A stretch of 64,000 nt of DNA from Roseobacter sp. GAI101 (lineage in GTDB: Bacteria > Pseudomonadota > Alphaproteobacteria > Rhodobacterales > Rhodobacteraceae), in the NCBI RefSeq assembly GCF_000156335.1, contig NZ_DS999214.1, positions 84,825 through 148,824 of the forward strand, in the 5' to 3' direction. The notes under the pieces were generated by a model. It had not been told where the DNA came from. It saw only the letters and a program-made list of their open reading frames with translations, and did not search any database. The first letter of the stretch is position 1. Every line of letters begins with the position of its first letter. Positions 52,784 through 61,065 of this stretch are shown one piece after another. A program made the translations under genes and the position numbers.

Positions 52784-52811
52784 TCGTCCAAACCCACGAA
52801 AGGAAATGACC

Positions 52812-53360
52812 ATGGAAAAGAACAAAGACAAAACCGACCCAACCACAGATGCCCCGGCATCGGACAACGCCAACGAAGCCGCGCCGAACCTGGATGCCGA
52901 ACTCGAAGTGCTGACCGACAAGTTCAAGCGTGCGCTTGCCGAAGCCGAAAACGCCCGCAAGCGCGCAGACGCGGCCCGTCTGGACGGACGCGAGCATGGC
53001 GTGGCGCTCGCCGTCGAAGCCCTTGCGCCCGCGTTTGACGATGCGTGTCTGGCGATCAAGGCGGCACAGGCCAGCCCCGATGCAGGCAACCCGCAGATGA
53101 AAGCATATCTGGAAGGTCTGAACACCATCAAATCCGCCTTCGAAACGGGACTGAAAGCGCTTGGTGTGACCGAGATTGCGCCCAACAAGACGCCATTTGA
53201 CCCGGCATTGCATGAGGCCGTGCAAATAGAGGAATCCGATAAAGCCAAGGCCGGAGAGGTTCTCTTGTTGCATCGCCCCGGATTTGCCTTGGGCAAGCGG
53301 TTGATCCGACCGGCCCATGTGACCGTCAGCGCCAGTCCGGGACAGCCGGCGAAGGACTGA
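52812..53360 (+). CDS. grpE: GrpE-like nucleotide exchange factor
   Basis: 182 residues from the ATG at 52812, with AAAGGA upstream. After a disordered start, a long helix (LDAELEVLTDKFKRALAEAENARKRADAARLDGREHGV) and the beta end (IAPNKTPFDPALHEAVQIEESDKAKAGEVLLLHRPGFALGKRLIRPAHVTVS) match GrpE. It releases ADP from DnaK. No dnaK or dnaJ gene is nearby, and the usual GrpE copy is expected elsewhere, so this is probably a stress-specific second GrpE. Confidence 0.88.
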   Translation: MEKNKDKTDPTTDAPASDNANEAAPNLDAELEVLTDKFKRALAEAENARKRADAARLDGREHGVALAVEALAPAFDDACLAIKAAQASPDAGNPQMKAYLEGLNTIKSAFETGLKALGVTEIAPNKTPFDPALHEAVQIEESDKAKAGEVLLLHRPGFALGKRLIRPAHVTVSASPGQPAKD

Positions 53361-53454
53361 GCGGCGGATGTCTGACAGCTATGGCCGTGCCCTGATGCGA
53401 CACGGCCGCCAGACCATTCACCCTAATCATGGCCCAAGATCTTAGGAGTGACCG

Positions 53455-55083
53455 ATGCAGGATGTCAAAAACCCGTTGCCAGATATCCCGAAGGGGCCTG
53501 ACCCGGTCAAACCAGAAGCGCGTGTCGTGATGACACAAGGAGATGGACGCGCAGAAACGCAAAAAGAAGTCATCGATTTCCTGTCTTCTGCCGAGGGGCA
53601 TCCCGGTGGCGGCCCTGTCGACGTGGTGCAGACCCATGGTGCGCTGGTTTTCCTGTCAGGGGAGATCGCTCTCAAGATCAAGCGCGCCGTGCGCTATGAC
53701 TACATGGACCTGTCCACGCTTGAGCGGCGCGAAAAGATGATCCGGCGGGAACTGGCCTTGAACCAACCTGTCGCCCCCGAGATTTACGAAACCGTGATAC
53801 CGGTCACGCGCGAGGCCAACGGAGGTCTTGCGCTGGATGGCAGCGGCACGCCCGTCGAATGGGTCCTGCGCATGTGGCGGTTTCCGGCGGCCGATGAACT
53901 GTCGGTGATTGCGCAGGAAGGGCGGCTGGATGACGCGCTTGCCCGCGACCTTGGCCAAGCCGTCTTTGACTATCACGAAAGGACGCCGACCCGCTCCGCC
54001 GATGGCGCGACGCTGATGACCGATATCCTGAACGAACTGGACCGCGAGTTTTCCCAACTGCACGATCAGCTGGACGCAGCGCAGATCGCCCGGTTTCAGG
54101 CAAAAAGCCGCGCCGCCTTGAATGGCCTTGCCCCGCAGCTTAGCGAACGCGGTGCGGCAGGTCATATCCGCCGATGCCATGGCGATCTGCATCTGCACAA
54201 CCTTGTGATGCTGAACGGCAGGCCGGTCCCCTTCGACGCGCTGGAATTCGATGAGGTGTTGGGAACCTGCGATGTCCTCTACGATCTGGCGTTTCTGATC
54301 ATGGACTTGCACCATCGCGGCCTAGGTCGTGCTGCAAATATCGTACTGGGGTCTTATCTGCTGGCCGCCTTGGGGGGCGAGGATGACGGGTTGGCAGCAA
54401 TGCCTCTGTTCTTCGGGGTCCGCGCCGCGATCCGCGCAATGGTACTGGCCCAGACCGCCCACGCAACAGGCACCCCGATGGATGACGGCGCATCACTGTA
54501 TCTGAACGAGGCGCTCATGGCATTGTCTTCGCCTGACCCTGCGCTTGTTCTGATCGGTGGCCTTTCGGGAACCGGCAAGACAACCGTGGCGCAAGACTTG
54601 GCCCCCCACATCGGGGCGGTCCCCGGTTCCATTCATTTGCGCAGCGATACCGAACGCAAGGCCCTGCGCGGGATTGACCCCGCGACCCATCTTGCGGCGT
54701 CGGCCTATACGCCCGAAGCGCGCACCGCCATCTATGACAGGATCTTCAAGCGCGCGGGTGACATCCTGAAAACCGGCCACTCAGTGCTGATCGACGCCAC
54801 GTTTCTGAACCCCGCCGACAGGCAAAGCGCATCAGCAGTGGCGCTGGACGCGGGCGTTCCCCTGCATCGGTTTTGGCTGGATGCGCCTTTGGACATTCTG
54901 GTCAACCGCGTCACAGCCCGGCACGGCGATGCGTCCGACGCGGATGCGAAGGTGGTGCGGATACAACATGCCAACGCCGTGCTGCCCAGTGACTGGCAGA
55001 GGGTTTCCGCAGCTGGATCAGTTGCAGATACGGTAGCCCAGATCAAAGACGTGCTGAAAACGGTCAACACATATCAGCCCTGA
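53455..55083 (+). CDS. Bifunctional APH-like kinase and AAA/P-loop kinase
   Basis: 542 residues with AGGAG upstream. The N-terminal half is an aminoglycoside-phosphotransferase-like kinase (VFLSGEIALKIKRAV, RRCHGDLHLHNLVM, VPFDALEFDEV). The C-terminal half is a P-loop kinase with LIGGLSGTGKTTVAQDLAP near residues 364-382 and HLRSDTERKALRGI. M. tuberculosis Rv2004c, a DosR gene, has the same kind of two-part design. The substrate is unknown. The shorter gene at 38116 matches only the first half. It starts 94 bases after grpE and may still belong to that operon. Confidence 0.85.
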   Translation: MQDVKNPLPDIPKGPDPVKPEARVVMTQGDGRAETQKEVIDFLSSAEGHPGGGPVDVVQTHGALVFLSGEIALKIKRAVRYDYMDLSTLERREKMIRRELALNQPVAPEIYETVIPVTREANGGLALDGSGTPVEWVLRMWRFPAADELSVIAQEGRLDDALARDLGQAVFDYHERTPTRSADGATLMTDILNELDREFSQLHDQLDAAQIARFQAKSRAALNGLAPQLSERGAAGHIRRCHGDLHLHNLVMLNGRPVPFDALEFDEVLGTCDVLYDLAFLIMDLHHRGLGRAANIVLGSYLLAALGGEDDGLAAMPLFFGVRAAIRAMVLAQTAHATGTPMDDGASLYLNEALMALSSPDPALVLIGGLSGTGKTTVAQDLAPHIGAVPGSIHLRSDTERKALRGIDPATHLAASAYTPEARTAIYDRIFKRAGDILKTGHSVLIDATFLNPADRQSASAVALDAGVPLHRFWLDAPLDILVNRVTARHGDASDADAKVVRIQHANAVLPSDWQRVSAAGSVADTVAQIKDVLKTVNTYQP

Positions 55084-55121
55084 TGTTTCTTATGACCGCC
55101 AACCGGGACGTCCGCCCGACA

Positions 55122-55135
55122 TTGATCACGATCAA
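55122..55135. promoter_or_regulatory. FNR-type dyad TTGAT-CACG-ATCAA (perfect)
   Basis: TTGATCACGATCAA is a perfect consensus match, centred 62 bases before the start of the PolX-like gene. Confidence 0.85.
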
Positions 55136-55190
55136 TGATCCTCATCAGCGCATGCGTTAAGCTGACGCGACAGTTCGAAGGGAGGAGTCC

Positions 55191-56084
55191 ATGGCCGTCC
55201 AGAAAGCACCGGAGGATATTTTGTCCGAAAACCGCTTTGTCGCCGACAAGCTGGATGATGTGGCACGCCTTCTGGAACAGCAGGATGCGTCGCCTTTCCG
55301 CGTACGGGCCTACCGCAATGCAGCAAGTTACCTGCGCGGCTTGGCGCATCCTGTCAGGCTGGATTATCAGCGTGCGGGCAGACGCGGGCTGGATGATCTG
55401 CCGACAATCGGACAGTCCATAGCGGCCACGATCGCCGAAATTCTTGATACGGGTGCCTCAAGCCTTCTGGACAGACTGCGGGGGACAACGGACCCTGAAC
55501 AGGTGCTTCAGACCGTGCCGATGATCGGCCCGGAACTGGCCCGCCGGATCCATGACGATCTGGATATCGACACATTGGAGGCGCTTGAAACCGCAGTCTA
55601 TGACGGGCGATTGGCCAGCATCAAGGGGATCGGACCACGCCGTGTCGAAAGCCTGCGCCATTCGCTGAGCGACATGCTGGCCCGCAGACGTCCCCGACGG
55701 GTGCCCCGGAACCGACAGCAACCGTCGATCGCAGACATTCTTGCAGTTGACCAAAGCTACCGTGAAAATGTCGACACCCTGCCGCAGATCAGGCCGCGCA
55801 GGTTCAATCTGTCCGGTGAAGCCCGTCTGCCGATCCTGCATGCCGAACGGGACGGATGGCAATTTACCGCGCTCTATTCCAACAGCCCGGCAGCGCATCG
55901 TTTCGGCCGCAACCGCGACTGGGTGGTGATCTATTTCGAACGCGCGGACCAGCCCGAGGGACAAGTAACGGTCGTGACCGAACACGGCGGCCCCCAGGAC
56001 GGTCAACGTGTCATCCGCGGGCAGGAAAAGGCGTGCGCGGCCTATTACCAGACGCTGGAGGCGAAGCAGCTGCAACCCCATTGA
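55191..56084 (+). CDS. DNA polymerase X N-terminal-like HhH protein (no polymerase or PHP domain)
   Basis: 297 residues with GGAGGAG upstream. It has the PolX HhH domain (LDDVARLLEQQDASPFRVRAYRNAASYLRGL, LDDLPTIGQSIAATIAEIL) and a second HhH part (VPMIGPELARRIHDDLDI, LASIKGIGPRRVESLRH), but the polymerase fingers and the PHP exonuclease are absent. The C-terminal 110 residues (ILHAERDGWQFTALYSNSPAAHRFGRNRDWVVIYFE) form an unknown beta domain. It should bind DNA. A short relative is at 41050. The L,D-transpeptidase follows 39 bases later. Confidence 0.82.
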   Translation: MAVQKAPEDILSENRFVADKLDDVARLLEQQDASPFRVRAYRNAASYLRGLAHPVRLDYQRAGRRGLDDLPTIGQSIAATIAEILDTGASSLLDRLRGTTDPEQVLQTVPMIGPELARRIHDDLDIDTLEALETAVYDGRLASIKGIGPRRVESLRHSLSDMLARRRPRRVPRNRQQPSIADILAVDQSYRENVDTLPQIRPRRFNLSGEARLPILHAERDGWQFTALYSNSPAAHRFGRNRDWVVIYFERADQPEGQVTVVTEHGGPQDGQRVIRGQEKACAAYYQTLEAKQLQPH

Positions 56085-56123
56085 CCCACGGCATGGGTGC
56101 CCCAAAACACGGAGGACGGGGAT

Positions 56124-56807
56124 TTGACCAAACAAAGAAGGTGGATCATCGTGGCCTTGGCGCTTGCAGCTTTGCTGGCCTTTTGCGCCTTTCCGGCAAC
56201 GACATCGACTGATGTTTTCAAAACGCAACTGGACAGAATAGGTGTCTCGTATCAGGTACCACGCGAAGGCAAGGCGATCCTGGTGAATATCCCGGCCTTC
56301 GAACTTATCGCCTTTGATCGGGGCGTTCCCGTTTTGCGCAGCCGTATCATCGTGGGCACCCCGTGGCACCGAACGCCGCGCCTGACGACCTATGTTTCAG
56401 CTGTGCGGTTCCGCCCGACGTGGCGGCCGACGCCGTCCATGATTGCCAGCGGCGAATACGCAGATCGGGTCTGGCCGCCGGGTCGAAACAACCCACTTGG
56501 TCTTGTTGCCATCCGGCTGCAGCCGGGGCTACTGGTCTACTTGCACGACACCAATCATAGGGAAAAGTTCGATCAGGAATATCGCGCGCTATCGCATGGG
56601 TGCGTGCGCGTGCAGCAGTGGGACCGGCTGGTCGCATTCGTCCTCGGGATTGATCTGGCCGAGGTGCACCGTCTGGCCAATGGCCGCGAGACATTTGACG
56701 TCCCTGCCCCGCCGATACCCGTCACGCTGGGCTACTTCACACGGTTTCCGAATGCCGCAGGGCAGATCGTCGACCACCCCGACATCTACCGTCTGGGGCA
56801 GGCATGA
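56124..56807 (+). CDS. L,D-transpeptidase (YkuD domain)
   Basis: 227 residues from a TTG with GGAGG 8 bases upstream; a GTG at 56097 is less well placed. The N-terminal helix WIIVALALAALLAFCAF is a signal anchor, so it acts in the periplasm. The YkuD domain has KAILVNIPAFELIAFDRG, VGTPWHRTPRLTTYVSAVRF and the catalytic SHGCVRVQ. It makes 3-3 cross-links or attaches proteins to peptidoglycan, which are linked to non-growing cells. It is the last gene of its unit. Confidence 0.9.
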   Translation: MTKQRRWIIVALALAALLAFCAFPATTSTDVFKTQLDRIGVSYQVPREGKAILVNIPAFELIAFDRGVPVLRSRIIVGTPWHRTPRLTTYVSAVRFRPTWRPTPSMIASGEYADRVWPPGRNNPLGLVAIRLQPGLLVYLHDTNHREKFDQEYRALSHGCVRVQQWDRLVAFVLGIDLAEVHRLANGRETFDVPAPPIPVTLGYFTRFPNAAGQIVDHPDIYRLGQA

Positions 56808-56841
56808 AACATCGTTATACCCGATACAGCAACACTGAACG

Positions 56842-57384
56842 TCAACGGGGTGGTGGATTGACACGCCGCCCTGCGTCTTGCAGGTGCGCGACCCCGACCA
56901 TGTAGTTCTCGTTATAGACTTTGGCGCATTTCGGGCAGGTCGTGTAGAAAAAGAAGACGTCCCTCGCGGTCTTTCCCATCGCCTTTGCGGCAATGCGCAT
57001 ATCGTGGTCAAAATATCTGGCATGGCGGTACGGGCCTTCGAACACGCGGGTATAGAAATCACCCGAGAGCGTTGTCATTTCTTCGCCCGGAACATCCTTT
57101 TGCACGGCAAAGAAATGTTCCCCTTCCCAGGCCGAGATGTCGTGGCTCAGCACGATTTCAGCGGCTGGGTCAGCGGCATCGGCGTCTTCGATATGGCCCT
57201 GCACGCGGGTGAAAACCACCCCCATGTTCCACGGTATATGCATGGCACTGCGCGTCGTGGCGCGCACGAATTTCTTGTCCACGAAATGCAGGTGCTGGTT
57301 GTCCCATCCGACAGGGTTGAAACGCGGGCAACACCCTGTGGGGTTTTCACTGACGTCATATGGCGGAAATGAATTGGTGCGCAT
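56842..57384 (-). CDS. Hypothetical protein with a CxxC motif
   Basis: 180 residues from the ATG at 57384, with AAGGAG 7 bases upstream. It has a Cys-Cys pair (NPTGCCPRFNPVGWDNQHLHF), a central VVFTRVQGHIEDADAAD, FAVQKDVPGEEMTTLSGDFYTRVFEG and a C-terminal TTCPKCAKVYNENYMVG. The paired Cys suggests metal binding or a redox-active site. No family is recognised. An FNR-type box is centred 71 bases upstream, so it belongs to the island. Confidence 0.7.
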   Translation of the reverse strand: MRTNSFPPYDVSENPTGCCPRFNPVGWDNQHLHFVDKKFVRATTRSAMHIPWNMGVVFTRVQGHIEDADAADPAAEIVLSHDISAWEGEHFFAVQKDVPGEEMTTLSGDFYTRVFEGPYRHARYFDHDMRIAAKAMGKTARDVFFFYTTCPKCAKVYNENYMVGVAHLQDAGRRVNPPPR

Positions 57385-57448
57385 TTCAGGCTCCTTCCCG
57401 TTCGGATCATCGGTTCGCCTCAGGATATGCCCGGTCAGGCTTGTGGCT

Positions 57449-57462
57449 TTGACCTCTGTCAA
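57449..57462. promoter_or_regulatory. FNR/Dnr-type dyad TTGAC-CTCT-GTCAA (perfect TTGAC form)
   Basis: TTGACCTCTGTCAA is a perfect TTGAC-N4-GTCAA dyad, centred 71 bases before the CxxC protein start and downstream of the ATPase stop. Confidence 0.8.
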
Positions 57463-57499
57463 TCAAGCGTTGTGGCCTGTGGAGGGATCGACGGGACCG

Positions 57500-60202
57500 T
57501 CATTCGTGGCGTAGACGGGATATCGCCTTGGTGATCTGCCCAAGACACAGCGGCATCAGGCTCATTCCTGCGACCAGTATCCATGCGTCGGGGGACAGTA
57601 TCTGAAGATCAAGCGGTGCTGCGGCCACGGGCAGGAACACCGCCAGAAACAGCAAGCCGCTGCTGATGGCCAATGCGATCCAGATAAATCTGTTGCGGGT
57701 GATTTCGTTGACGATCAGTCCGGACCGCGGATCACGCATATTGAAAACATGCCAAAGCTGGGCGAAGGCCAAGGTAAAAAACGACACGGTCACGGCCTCT
57801 TGCGAGGTCAAATCCAGATATTCCTGTGCCAGGCCGAACGCGCCAAGCGTCGCACTGGAGATGATCAAACTGTGCAGCACGATCGCCACCCAAAGGGGCC
57901 GGGTCACAATGGGTTTGGCCGGATCGCGCGGCGGGCGGTCCAATATCTCCTCGCTCCCCTCGCCGACACCCAGTGCGAAGGCCGGGAACACATCCGTCAC
58001 CAGATTGAGAAACAGGATCTGGAGCGGCATGAGCGGCAAGGGCAGACCCACCAGAATTGCCGTCCCGACGACGAGAACCTCGCTGAGGTTGCACGAGAGG
58101 AGATAGGTGACGAACTTCTGGATGTTGCGAAAGATCACCCTGCCCTCGCGGATGGCCGCAACAATCGAACTGAACGCATCGTCACGGAGCACCATCGCCG
58201 CCGCCTCGCGGGCGACCTGCGTACCGCGCAACCCCATCGCGACGCCGATATCAGCCTGTTTCAACGCGGGGGCGTCATTCACCCCGTCGCCGGTCATGGC
58301 AACGATTTCGCCGTTTCTTTGAAAGGCGGCAACCAGCTCAAGCTTTTGTGCGGGACTGACGCGGGCAAAGACATCGGCATGGTACACCTCTTGCAACTCA
58401 TCGGCGGTCATATCGTCCATCGGCCGCAGGGTGCGGCCTTCCAGTATGATCGGGCCGTTATCCGTCAGGCCCACGGATCTGGCGATGTTCCTGGCCGTCA
58501 CGGCATGATCCCCGGTCAACATGATGACCCGGATGCCCGCCGACCGGCATTGCGCAATCGCGTGCTGCACATCGTCCCGCGGCGGATCATGAAGGCCAAG
58601 AAGGCCCAGAAAGGTCAGACCCGAATATCTGGCATCGTTTGGAGATTTCAGACAGCGCGACGCGACGGCCAGGACGCGCATGCCACGGGCCGCCATCATG
58701 TCGGTGCGGGATTTCCAGAAGGCACGTGTTTCGGGTGATAGGCCAGCGTGCGACCCGTCCGGCTGGATGCTTGCACTGCACGCGCCAAGCACCTCTTCAG
58801 GCGCGCCCTTCACCCACATGACATAGGCGTCATCGAAAAGGTGAACCGTGCCCATAAGTTTCGCCGTTGAATCAAAGGCAATTTCACGAACGCGCGGAAA
58901 GCGTTGCTCCATCGCCTGCTTGTCCATCCCCTCTGCTTTGCCAGCGGCAAGCAAGGCCTGCTCAAGCGGATCGCCAATGTGATTGTCGTCATCGACGCTC
59001 AATTCCGCATTGTTGCACAGCAGGCTGGCGGTCAGCACCTTGCCCAGACAGGCCGCGCCGCCGTTCGCTCCGTCGGGTGTCGCTGCATCAAACCGGTGCG
59101 TTTCGGGCGACGCTTCAAGGACGACATCGCCACAGTCGATTTCCTGAAGTTGCATGCTGTTTTCAGTCAGCGTTCCGGTTTTGTCGGTAAAGATAACCGT
59201 CGTCGCGCCAAGGGTTTCCACTGCCGACAGCCGCTCGACCAGCGCATTATGCCTTGCCATGCGCCACATTCCGCGCGCCAGGGCCATGGTCGCGACAACG
59301 GGCAGCCCTTCGGGGATCGCCGCCACGGCAAGCGCGATCGAGGCCTTGATGATAAGCAAGTCGTCTCCACCTTGCAGAACGCCCAGCGTCCCAAGGATCG
59401 CGACAATCAAAAGTGTCAGCTTGATCAACTGGCCGCTCAGTTTGTGAAGCTGGCTTTCGAGGGGGGAATGTTCGGGTGCCGCATCTTCGACAAGTTTCGA
59501 AATCAGCCCCAGTTCCGTGTCCAAGCCTGTGGCCACCACAACACCCGTCGCGCTGCCGCGTGTGATGGCGGTGCCCTTGAATGCCATGCATGCCCTGTCC
59601 CCGATCGCACTGTCCGCGCAGACGGCAGCGGTGACCTTGTCGACTGCCACAGATTCCCCCGTGAGCGTTGATTCATCCGCCGACAGGTTTGAACTGGCTG
59701 CCAACCGGACGTCCGCAGTGACGATATCGCCACCTTCCAGAAGGACGATGTCACCGGGCACCAGTTCTTCTGCGGGCACCAAGAGCATCCGGCGGTTCCG
59801 GCGCACCCGTGTCGTCAGGTTGCCAAGTTGCCGCAAGGCCTCCATCGACCGGGCCGCACGCAATTCCGTGACAAAGCCGATCGCGCCGTTGATCAGCAGG
59901 ACCAGCCCGATGGCGATGCCCTCTTTCCATTCCCAAAAGAAAAAAGCGACGGCCGCCGCGGCAATCAACAGCAATACGACAGGGCTTTCAAATTGGTGCC
60001 AAAGCAGACGTGCCACGCGGGCCGGTCGACGTCTGGCAAGGCGATTGGGGCCGAACTTGCGCAGTCTTGCCTTGGCCTCCTCCGTCGACAAACCATCCTC
60101 AAGGCTCGTATCGAACGCCGCCACAACGTCCTGCGGGCTGGCAGCGTGCGGCACATTTTCAGACGCAGAAAGAGCAGAAGGTGGAGCGGGAGTTAGGTTC
60201 AT
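57500..60202 (-). CDS. P-type cation ATPase (type II, PMR1/SERCA-like)
   Basis: 900 residues from the ATG at 60202, with AAGGAT 7 bases upstream. N-terminal domain has GLSTEEAKARLRKFGPN. It shows TGES at 181-184, PEGLP in membrane helix 4 at 297-301, the phosphorylation site Asp340 in DKTGTLTENSM, and TGDGVNDAPALKQADIG. The cation ATPase C-terminal membrane part follows. The PEGLP motif places it among calcium, manganese or sodium/potassium-like pumps. Its DosR counterpart in M. tuberculosis is CtpF. It is divergent from a small lipoprotein with a perfect FNR-type box between. Confidence 0.92.
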   Translation of the reverse strand: MNLTPAPPSALSASENVPHAASPQDVVAAFDTSLEDGLSTEEAKARLRKFGPNRLARRRPARVARLLWHQFESPVVLLLIAAAAVAFFFWEWKEGIAIGLVLLINGAIGFVTELRAARSMEALRQLGNLTTRVRRNRRMLLVPAEELVPGDIVLLEGGDIVTADVRLAASSNLSADESTLTGESVAVDKVTAAVCADSAIGDRACMAFKGTAITRGSATGVVVATGLDTELGLISKLVEDAAPEHSPLESQLHKLSGQLIKLTLLIVAILGTLGVLQGGDDLLIIKASIALAVAAIPEGLPVVATMALARGMWRMARHNALVERLSAVETLGATTVIFTDKTGTLTENSMQLQEIDCGDVVLEASPETHRFDAATPDGANGGAACLGKVLTASLLCNNAELSVDDDNHIGDPLEQALLAAGKAEGMDKQAMEQRFPRVREIAFDSTAKLMGTVHLFDDAYVMWVKGAPEEVLGACSASIQPDGSHAGLSPETRAFWKSRTDMMAARGMRVLAVASRCLKSPNDARYSGLTFLGLLGLHDPPRDDVQHAIAQCRSAGIRVIMLTGDHAVTARNIARSVGLTDNGPIILEGRTLRPMDDMTADELQEVYHADVFARVSPAQKLELVAAFQRNGEIVAMTGDGVNDAPALKQADIGVAMGLRGTQVAREAAAMVLRDDAFSSIVAAIREGRVIFRNIQKFVTYLLSCNLSEVLVVGTAILVGLPLPLMPLQILFLNLVTDVFPAFALGVGEGSEEILDRPPRDPAKPIVTRPLWVAIVLHSLIISSATLGAFGLAQEYLDLTSQEAVTVSFFTLAFAQLWHVFNMRDPRSGLIVNEITRNRFIWIALAISSGLLFLAVFLPVAAAPLDLQILSPDAWILVAGMSLMPLCLGQITKAISRLRHE

Positions 60203-60276
60203 TCGATATCCTTGTCGGGACAAGATCAGCGACCGGCGGCGCGTATCCTTGGATGTCATGATGGCTAAAAACCGGA

Positions 60277-60290
60277 TTGATACGGATCAA
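60277..60290. promoter_or_regulatory. FNR-type dyad TTGAT-ACGG-ATCAA (perfect)
   Basis: TTGATACGGATCAA lies between the ATPase (minus, 81 bases to start) and the glycine-zipper lipoprotein (plus, 67 bases to start). Confidence 0.85.
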
Positions 60291-60350
60291 TGGATAGACA
60301 CTGATCCTGTGGGATCATGATGCCCAATGTCCTTCAATCGGAGCTTCTCC

Positions 60351-60824
60351 ATGTCCCGCACCCTTCAGTTGGTCACCGCGGCCGCCCTGTGCCTGTCCTC
60401 CGCCTGCACGGCAACAGATTACGGCCCGAAAGAAACAACTGGCGGCCTCACCGGCGCTGTTCTTGGCGGGTTGCTGGGCGCGCAATTCGGACGCGGCGAC
60501 GGCAGACTTGTGACAACCGGGGCCGGTGTCCTGATCGGGGCGCTGATCGGAAGCGAGATCGGGCGGTCGATGGACGATACCGACCGGCTGCGTGCGAATG
60601 ATGCGATCCGGCAGGCCTATACCGCCCCGGTTGGCGAGACCGTCCGCTGGAACAACACACGGTCGGGAAACTACGGAACGGTCACCGTCTTGCGCGATGG
60701 TGTCGCGTCCTCCGGCAGATATTGTCGCGAATACAGACAGACCATCACCATCGACGGGCGGCGTGCCGTGGGAACCGGGGTCGCTTGCCGGAACCGCAAT
60801 GGCACATGGCAGATCGTCAGCTGA
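60351..60824 (+). CDS. Glycine-zipper surface lipoprotein (17 kDa antigen-like)
   Basis: 157 residues from the ATG at 60351, with GGAG 8 bases upstream; an ATG at 60327 would add eight residues. The leader LQLVTAAALCLSSACTAT ends in a lipobox Cys. A glycine zipper (TGAVLGGLLGAQFGRGDG, TTGAGVLIGALIGSEIG) follows, then a 17 kDa-type beta domain (RYCREYRQTITIDGRRAVGTGVACR). It should be an outer-membrane lipoprotein. It is driven from the same box region as the ATPase. Confidence 0.88.
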   Translation: MSRTLQLVTAAALCLSSACTATDYGPKETTGGLTGAVLGGLLGAQFGRGDGRLVTTGAGVLIGALIGSEIGRSMDDTDRLRANDAIRQAYTAPVGETVRWNNTRSGNYGTVTVLRDGVASSGRYCREYRQTITIDGRRAVGTGVACRNRNGTWQIVS

Positions 60825-60990
60825 TCAGGGCCTTGCGGACTGTCGCCGTTTTCACCGGCGTTAAGTTCTGAACCAACGGGCGATGCACCCTTTATGACCA
60901 AGAAACAAGGGCGACGCGGCGTGCTGCCGTACTGTTTCCATGTCCTTTCGCGACCACCAAAAAAACCGGTCCTGACGCGCCCTGAATCCG

Positions 60991-61004
60991 TTGATGAATG
61001 TCAA
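60991..61004. promoter_or_regulatory. FNR/Dnr-type dyad TTGAT-GAAT-GTCAA
   Basis: TTGATGAATGTCAA joins a TTGAT arm and a GTCAA arm, centred 68 bases before the BON gene. Confidence 0.72.
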
Positions 61005-61065
61005 TCGCCGCTCATGATTTCATGCGAATTTAGCGCCATCAACAACCTCAATCAGGAGAATCACA

